Shown piece by piece: positions 21,774 to 22,772 of a DNA stretch of 22,772 bases. The DNA is from Nitrospirota bacterium (GTDB lineage: Bacteria > Nitrospirota > Thermodesulfovibrionia > UBA6902), in assembly GCA_024277515.1 (NCBI GenBank), contig JAJRVB010000114.1, positions 1-22,772 of the forward strand, written 5' to 3'. A program made the position numbers and the translations under genes. The notes beneath the pieces were generated by a model. That model saw nothing but the letters and a program-made list of their open reading frames with translations. It had not been told where the DNA came from and made no database searches. Position 1 is the stretch's first letter. The number at the start of each line of letters is the position of its first letter.

Positions 21774-22772
21774 ATGAAGGGCTTTGCCGTCAAATCCATC
21801 TTGCTTGCCATGGTCATCGTCTCGGGCATCCTTACCGGCGGATACCTTGCGCTCGTCAGGGGCGTTCCGCAGATAGAGGAGATAAAAGGCTTTGTACCTG
21901 CGAAGTCTACCAAGGTATATGCAGACGATGATACCCTGATCGGAGAGTTTAAAGTCGAAAAGGGTGTGTATGTCACGATAGACAAGATACCGGAGAACCT
22001 GCTGAGGGCAGTGGTGTCTGTGGAAGATTCACGGTTCTGGCTCCATCAGGGAGTTGATTATCTTGCCATCATACGCGCCGTGACAAAGGACATTCGTGCC
22101 GGACGGATCAAGGAAGGCGCAAGCACAATAACACAGCAGCTCGCAAAGGTCGTTTTTCTTACGCCCGAAAGGACGCTCGTCAGGAAACTGAAAGAGGCGA
22201 CACTGGCGTACAGGATAGAAAAGAACCTTTCAAAAGAAGATATTATCGAGCTTTATCTGAACAAGATATATTTCGGCAGCGGGGCATACGGCGTGGAGAT
22301 GGCAGCACGGTCCTATTTCGGCAAGTCGGTCTCTGAGGTTAATCTTGCCGAAGCAGCCGTATTGGGAGGGCTCATCAAGGCGCCGAGCCGGTACTCGCCC
22401 TACAGTAATCTTGAAAAGGCAAAACAGAGACAGTCCATTGTCCTGCGCAGGATGACGGAAGAAGGGTACATAACGCAGGCCCAGGCTGAAGAGGCGTATC
22501 AGCAGCCTCTTTATCTTTCGAGTGTAAGACGTGAAACGTACACGCCGAATTACTTTCTTGAGTATGTGAGGAAGTATCTGGAAGATGAGTTCGGCACTGA
22601 CATGACCTACAAGGGCGGGCTCAGGGTATACACGACATTAAACAGAAATGTGCAGCTTGCCGCTGTAAGCTCGCTCAAGGAGGGGCTGAAGAAGCTTGAC
22701 AAGAGACAGGGGTTCAGGGGTCCGCCCGGACACAAGGACATCAACCTGAAAGAAGAGCTTTCGAAGCAGGAG
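21774..22772 (+). CDS. Class A penicillin-binding protein (PBP1a), N-terminal part
   Basis: 333 residues are visible; the gene runs off the right edge. An N-terminal signal-anchor helix (KSILLAMVIVSGILTGGYLAL) is followed by the GT51 glycosyltransferase: the catalytic motif EDSRFWLHQGVD, then GASTITQQLAK, KNLSKEDIIELYLNKIYFG and LAEAAVLGGLIKAPSRYSP. After that comes the linker with TYKGGLRVYTTLN leading to the transpeptidase domain, which is outside the window. It polymerises lipid II in the periplasm. The ATG has no clear SD. I do not give mrcA as symbol because paralogues cannot be told apart from this part. Confidence 0.93.
   Translation, partial: MKGFAVKSILLAMVIVSGILTGGYLALVRGVPQIEEIKGFVPAKSTKVYADDDTLIGEFKVEKGVYVTIDKIPENLLRAVVSVEDSRFWLHQGVDYLAIIRAVTKDIRAGRIKEGASTITQQLAKVVFLTPERTLVRKLKEATLAYRIEKNLSKEDIIELYLNKIYFGSGAYGVEMAARSYFGKSVSEVNLAEAAVLGGLIKAPSRYSPYSNLEKAKQRQSIVLRRMTEEGYITQAQAEEAYQQPLYLSSVRRETYTPNYFLEYVRKYLEDEFGTDMTYKGGLRVYTTLNRNVQLAAVSSLKEGLKKLDKRQGFRGPPGHKDINLKEELSKQE

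Overview
The window looks like chromosomal DNA of an anaerobic or microaerophilic Gram-negative bacterium. Evidence is a cbb3-oxidase assembly gene (ccoS), a PEP-CTERM surface protein, a benzoyl-CoA-reductase/HgdB-like radical enzyme set, and a dense set of non-heme iron oxygen-detoxification genes. I favour Nitrospirota or Desulfobacterota, but this is an inference from gene content only. No CRISPR array, insertion sequence, rRNA or tRNA was seen.

Layout. 1-118 holds the end of ccoS (+). 300-2163 (-) holds a pentapeptide-repeat potassium-channel-like protein followed by an HDOD gene that carries an in-frame TAA. 2403-2966 (-) is a PEP-CTERM protein. 3379-10061 is an oxidative-stress and iron-sulfur island, almost all on the minus strand: a PerR-type repressor, a RCKP rubredoxin-like protein, three small uncharacterised Cys-rich or Fe-S-like proteins, a HEAT-like protein, superoxide reductase, a peroxiredoxin, a flavodiiron protein, a ferritin-like protein, a desulforedoxin-like protein, rubredoxin and rubrerythrin; one divergent CDGSH protein is on +. 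10208-11893 (-) is hflX. 12188-13756 (+) is a CrtI/retinol-saturase-like FAD oxidoreductase. It converges on a three-gene minus-strand set (13769-16965) of two BcrB/C-HgdB-like subunits and their ATPase activase. 17089-19743 (-) is polA, and 19862-20071 (-) is dodecin. 20428-21371 (+) is a conserved deoxyhypusine-synthase-like gene split by a -1 frameshift, followed by a one-cluster ferredoxin and the start of a class A penicillin-binding protein.

Main results. (1) The peroxiredoxin at 6805-7422 is almost certainly a selenoprotein: UGA occupies the catalytic position of the T-x-x-C motif and a GG-loop hairpin lies 13 nt downstream, so simple ORF calling truncates it. (2) The DHS-like gene changes frame exactly at an A AAA AAG slippery heptamer followed by hairpins, which could be programmed -1 frameshifting or a one-base deletion. 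(3) Three other minus-strand genes carry single in-frame stops (TAA, TAG, TGA). All three can be explained by C-to-T changes, and they differ from the selenocysteine case. (4) The perR promoter carries two perfect ATAAT-N-ATTAT palindromes 34 bp apart, suggesting autoregulation.

How the genes work together: superoxide reductase makes peroxide from superoxide, the Sec-peroxiredoxin and rubrerythrin reduce peroxide, and the flavodiiron protein reduces O2 or NO. Rubredoxin and the small rubredoxin-like proteins supply electrons, the ferritin-like protein handles iron, and the PerR-type regulator probably senses peroxide.
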